From Peptostreptococcus canis (GTDB lineage: Bacteria > Bacillota > Clostridia > Peptostreptococcales > Peptostreptococcaceae), in NCBI RefSeq assembly GCF_014229965.1, contig NZ_JABGBW010000001.1, positions 597,844 to 661,843 on the forward strand: a stretch of DNA of 64,000 bases. The letters are read 5' to 3'. Under the pieces are notes generated by a model. The model searched no databases and was not told the origin of the DNA. It saw only the letters and a program-made list of their open reading frames with translations. The stretch's first letter is position 1. Each line of letters begins with the position of its first letter. Shown piece after piece: positions 60,894 to 64,000 of this stretch. Made by a program: the position numbers and the translations under genes.

Positions 60894-60934
60894 AAATATT
60901 TGCAATTATATTCTAAATATAATTGCAAATATTT
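60894..60934. promoter_or_regulatory. 19-bp perfect inverted repeat upstream of plsX
   Basis: AAATATTTGCAATTATATT (60894-60912), CTA loop, and its exact complement (60916-60934). Each arm carries TTGCAA. It lies just upstream of the extended -10 element, a location suited to a dimeric regulator. Confidence 0.55.
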
Positions 60935-60964
60935 GCAGTGATTTTTATATTTGATATAAAAATA

Positions 60965-60973
60965 TGATATAAT
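60965..60973 (+). promoter_or_regulatory. Candidate extended -10 promoter of plsX-fbp
   Basis: TGA-TATAAT at 60965-60973; a second TATAAT is at 60980-60985. No good -35 at 17 nt. The leader would be ~85-90 nt. Confidence 0.4.
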
Positions 60974-61065
60974 CAAATGTATAATAGTATTTGAAATTAT
61001 CTTTATTTTTAAATAATAGAACAAAAATAATACTGTATGAATTATATTGAGGAAGGGTAAAAATA

Positions 61066-62055
61066 ATGAAAATAGTAATAGATGGGATGGGCGGAGATAA
61101 TGCTCCACAATCTACAGTTGAAGGAGCTTGTCTTGCTGTAAATGAATATGGAGTGGACATAATACTTACAGGTGATGAAACAACTTTAAAAAATGAGTTA
61201 AAAAAACATAAGTATGATGAAAGTAAGATAAAAATAGTTCATACTACCGAAGTGATAACTAATGATGAAAAACCTGTGTATGCAATTAGAAGAAAGACTG
61301 ATAGTTCTATGGTTGTTGCTCTCAAAATGGTAAAAAATAAAGAGGCAGATGTAATAATTTCTGCAGGAAGTACAGGAGCATTATTAAGTGGAGGAGTATT
61401 TATAGTGAAGAGAATTAAGGGAATAAGTAGGCCTTGTATTTGTGCAGCATTGCCTACTATAAGTGGTGGAGTTGTTATGTTATCTGACACTGGAGCTAAT
61501 GTTGACTGTAATACTCAAAATTTACGAGATTTTGCAATAATGACAGACATATATGCAAAAAGAGTAATTAATATAGAAAATCCGAAAGTTGCTTTAGCAA
61601 ATATAGGAACGGAAGATGGAAAAGGAAACGATCTTGTAAAAAGTGCGTTTGAAGAAATAAAATCTATTAAAGGAATAAATTTTATTGGTAATATGGAAAC
61701 CAGAGAGATTTTAAATGGTGTTTGTGATATCGTCATTTGTGATGGATTTATTGGAAATATCATATTAAAAACTGTTGAAGGTAGTGTATTCTCCTTATTT
61801 AAAAAACTTAAAGAGGTCATGACATCTACGACAAAATCTAAGATAGGAGCACTTATGATGAAAAGTGAGCTTAAAAAAATAAAAGATCTTCTTGATTATT
61901 CAAGTTATGGAGGTGCACCTTTTTTGGGAGTAGATGGAGGAGTAATTAAAGCTCATGGAAGTTCTGATTCAAGAGCAATTAAAAATGCTGTAAAACAGGC
62001 AATAAAATTATGTGAGGGAAATGTAGTAGAAGAAATCAAAAAAAATATTAAGTAG
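61066..62055 (+). CDS. plsX: Phosphate acyltransferase PlsX
   Basis: A 329-residue enzyme making acyl phosphate from acyl-ACP, the first step of phosphatidic acid synthesis with PlsY. Landmarks: KIVIDGMGGDNAPQ, SAGSTGALLSGG, ANIGTEDGKGNDLVK, DGFIGNIILKTVEG and YGGAPFLGVDGGVIKAHGSS (20 residues). AGGAAGGG precedes the ATG. The usual followers (fabD, fabG, acpP) are missing; class III fbp comes 16 nt later instead. FakA (49784) supplies acyl phosphate from exogenous fatty acids to the same pool. Confidence 0.96.
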   Translation: MKIVIDGMGGDNAPQSTVEGACLAVNEYGVDIILTGDETTLKNELKKHKYDESKIKIVHTTEVITNDEKPVYAIRRKTDSSMVVALKMVKNKEADVIISAGSTGALLSGGVFIVKRIKGISRPCICAALPTISGGVVMLSDTGANVDCNTQNLRDFAIMTDIYAKRVINIENPKVALANIGTEDGKGNDLVKSAFEEIKSIKGINFIGNMETREILNGVCDIVICDGFIGNIILKTVEGSVFSLFKKLKEVMTSTTKSKIGALMMKSELKKIKDLLDYSSYGGAPFLGVDGGVIKAHGSSDSRAIKNAVKQAIKLCEGNVVEEIKKNIK

Positions 62056-62071
62056 TTTTTGGAGGTGACTA

Positions 62072-64000
62072 ATGAATAAAGAGTATTATACAGAAGATTT
62101 AAATTCCAGATTAAAATATCTTAAATTATTGGCAAATCAGTATCCTACTATCTCTAAAGCCAGTACTGAAATAATTAATTTGGAATCTATTCTTAATCTT
62201 CCTAAAGGAACAGAGCATTTTTTATCAGATATTCATGGTGAATATGAGCCATTTATACATGTTTTAAAGAATGGTTCAGGAGTAATAAGAAGAAAAATAG
62301 ATGAATTATTTACAAATACAATGAGAGATTCTGAAAAAAAATCTTTGGCTACTCTTGTATATTATCCACATAGTAAGATGGATATGGTAAAAAAGTCTGA
62401 AAGCAATTTAGAAGATTTTTATAGAATTAGTATATATAGATTAGTTGAACTTTGCAAATATTGTTCTAGTAAATACACTAGATCAAAGGTGAGAAAACTA
62501 TTACCGAATGATTATAGTTATGTAATAGAAGAGTTATTACATGAGCATAGAAAAAGTGAACATAAGGAAGAGTATTATGTATCGCTTGTTGAAACTATAA
62601 TTAATTTAGGGCAAGCGGAAGATTTTATAACATCAATTTCTACAGCTATTCAAAGGTTAGTCGTAGATAGACTGCATATAGTGGGAGATATATATGACAG
62701 AGGACCAAGACCTGATATAATAGTAGACCGATTAATGGAGCATCATTGTGTAGATATTCAATGGGGAAATCACGATATACTTTGGATGGGAGCAGCGGCA
62801 GGAGAGAAAACTTGTATTGCAAATGCACTTAGGATTTCTTCAAGATATGCTAATTTGGATATTATAGAAGACGTATATGGCATAAATCTTTTGCCACTTG
62901 CAACTTTTGCGATGAATACTTATGGGGATGATCCATGTAAAGAGTTTTTGCCTAAGGTGGATAATGAAGAGTTTAACATAAAGGAAATACCACTTACTGC
63001 AAAAATGCATAAGGCCATAAGTATAATTCAGTTTAAACTGGAGGGAGAAATAATAAGAAATCATCCGGAATATGAAATGAACCATAGATTATTGTTAGAT
63101 AAGATAGACTATAAAAAAAGTACTATTTCTATAAAAGGTAGAGACTATACTTTGAAGGATTCAAATTTCCCAACTATTAATCCTAAAAATCCATATAAAT
63201 TAACGAATGAGGAAGAAGAAGTAGTAGACAAATTAATTAGATCCTTTAGAATGAGTGAAAAACTTCAGAAACATGTAAATTTCCTACTTTCAAAAGGAAG
63301 CATTTATTTGAAACATAATGGAAATCTCCTTATACATGGAGGAATACCGTTAAATGAAGATGGAAGTTTTATGGGGATGAAGCTAAAAGGAGTGAATTAC
63401 TCAGGAAAAGCCCTTTTAGATAAAATGGAATCTTTAGTTCGTGAAAGTTACTATGAAATCGATAAAGATAAGAGAGCATATGGTTTGGATTTATTTTGGT
63501 ATTTATGGACAGGAAAGTGCTCTTCTTTATTTGGTAAAGATGATATGACAACTTTTGAAAGATATTTTATAGAAGATAAAGAAACACATAAAGAAAACAA
63601 GAATCCATATTTTAACTTAAGAGAAGATATGACGATATTAAAAAATATTTTTGATGAATTTAAAATGGATTTTAACGAAGACCATATTATTAACGGGCAT
63701 GTGCCGGTAAAATCTAAAAAAGGAGAAAAACCTGTTAAAGCGAATGGAAAAGTATTTGTAATAGACGGTGGATTTTCAAAAGCATATCAAAGTAAAACTG
63801 GAATGGCTGGATATACTCTTATATATAATTCAAGAACACTTCAGTTAGTGGCTCATGAACCATTCACCTCAAAAGAAGATGCTGTGGAAAATGAGAGAGA
63901 TATTATTTCATCTACTGTACTGGTAGAGCATAAAAGTATGAGAAAAAGAATTAAAGATACTAATGATGGCGAACAATTAATGGAAAAAGTTGAAGATTTA
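62072..64000 (+). CDS. fbp: Class III fructose-1,6-bisphosphatase, truncated by window end
   Basis: 643 codons are visible without a stop; the family is about 640-670 residues, so it is nearly complete. It belongs to the metallophosphoesterase superfamily: [11 protein letters not shown] (metal Asp/His, near residue 52), [12 protein letters not shown] and [13 protein letters not shown] give the GD and GNHD motifs, and later [32 protein letters not shown] and [11 protein letters not shown] supply His/Asp ligands. It dephosphorylates fructose 1,6-bisphosphate for gluconeogenesis. GGAGGTG lies 5 nt before the ATG. It is 16 nt downstream of plsX and probably cotranscribed. Confidence 0.95.
   Translation, partial: MNKEYYTEDLNSRLKYLKLLANQYPTISKASTEIINLESILNLPKGTEHFLSDIHGEYEPFIHVLKNGSGVIRRKIDELFTNTMRDSEKKSLATLVYYPHSKMDMVKKSESNLEDFYRISIYRLVELCKYCSSKYTRSKVRKLLPNDYSYVIEELLHEHRKSEHKEEYYVSLVETIINLGQAEDFITSISTAIQRLVVDRLHIVGDIYDRGPRPDIIVDRLMEHHCVDIQWGNHDILWMGAAAGEKTCIANALRISSRYANLDIIEDVYGINLLPLATFAMNTYGDDPCKEFLPKVDNEEFNIKEIPLTAKMHKAISIIQFKLEGEIIRNHPEYEMNHRLLLDKIDYKKSTISIKGRDYTLKDSNFPTINPKNPYKLTNEEEEVVDKLIRSFRMSEKLQKHVNFLLSKGSIYLKHNGNLLIHGGIPLNEDGSFMGMKLKGVNYSGKALLDKMESLVRESYYEIDKDKRAYGLDLFWYLWTGKCSSLFGKDDMTTFERYFIEDKETHKENKNPYFNLREDMTILKNIFDEFKMDFNEDHIINGHVPVKSKKGEKPVKANGKVFVIDGGFSKAYQSKTGMAGYTLIYNSRTLQLVAHEPFTSKEDAVENERDIISSTVLVEHKSMRKRIKDTNDGEQLMEKVEDL

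Larger units (their letters stand above)
60402..61065. other. Intergenic region between the repeat protein and plsX
   Basis: About 660 A+T-rich bases with no gene. Contents: terminator 60487-60520, a TTTCAGAAT/ATTCTGAAA hairpin at 60733-60758 without a T-run, a 19-bp perfect inverted repeat at 60894-60934, and the plsX promoter region at 60965-60985. Confidence 0.5.

Noticed and set aside
1-64000. tRNA or rRNA genes
   Set aside because: No GGTTCRA-type T-loop with a matching cloverleaf and no rRNA-like stretch was found in the intergenic regions by reading; the only clear structured RNA is the T-box.

Overview
The window is one strand-biased stretch of a very A+T-rich bacterial chromosome. 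Genes, Shine-Dalgarno sites, sigma-A promoters and a T-box leader are all typical of a low-G+C Gram-positive anaerobe (Bacillota, Clostridia/Tissierellia-like). Superoxide reductase, rubrerythrin and a PerR-type repressor, a citrate-to-2-oxoglutarate operon built on a homocitrate-synthase-like enzyme, a class III fructose bisphosphatase, acetate kinase and CWB2 cell-wall proteins (as in Peptostreptococcaceae) point the same way. I cannot name the species from sequence alone. No rRNA, tRNA, CRISPR array, prophage or intact insertion sequence was seen.

Layout. 1-2024: BrnQ amino-acid carrier and a UspA-like protein. 2036-4062: a secreted CWB2 protein gene (2861-3886) bracketed by two nearly identical ~167-bp direct repeats. 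4231-5690: oxidative-stress operon rubrerythrin-PerR-superoxide reductase behind a consensus promoter and a 7-1-7 operator. 5832-6908 (minus): DEAD-box helicase. 7388-11612: homocitrate/Re-citrate synthase, aconitase and isocitrate dehydrogenase, probably the route to 2-oxoglutarate and glutamate. 11810-15400: PP2C-like phosphatase, glycosyltransferase, an unrecognised 242-residue protein and a DUF445 protein. 15428-17686: T-box and thrS. 17863-19376 (minus): GH114-like protein and ECF-type S component. 19587-22497: methionine aminopeptidase, MTA/SAH nucleosidase, trpS.

22786-58830 is essentially the conserved Firmicute housekeeping block: lspA-rluD-pyrR-rqcH, then yicC-gmk-rpoZ-coaBC-priA-def-fmt-yugP-rsmB-rlmN-prpC-prkC-rsgA-rpe-thiN, then rpmB (minus), asp23-fakA-recG-rsmD-coaD, and tmcAL-ackA-yceD-rpmF, resumed by plsX at 61066. 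Accessory genes interrupt it at four points: an alpha/beta hydrolase plus a second CWB2 protein (26677-28938), an SDR reductase (42362-43108), a two-component system with a very large sensor kinase (45616-48706), and a secreted protein with 20-residue tandem repeats (59535-60401). The window ends inside a class III fbp gene.

The most unusual signal is a small family of intergenic hairpin elements (2036, 3896, 59064). All three share a conserved 5' tail and a 12-bp stem; the third copy has diverged with compensatory base changes. Each lies downstream of one gene and upstream of a secreted or surface protein gene or directly after one. Other points of interest are the repeat-bounded CWB2 cassette, the 60-bp repeat protein, the probable Re-citrate synthase operon, possible dual starts on methionine aminopeptidase, and several perfect long palindromes upstream of genes.
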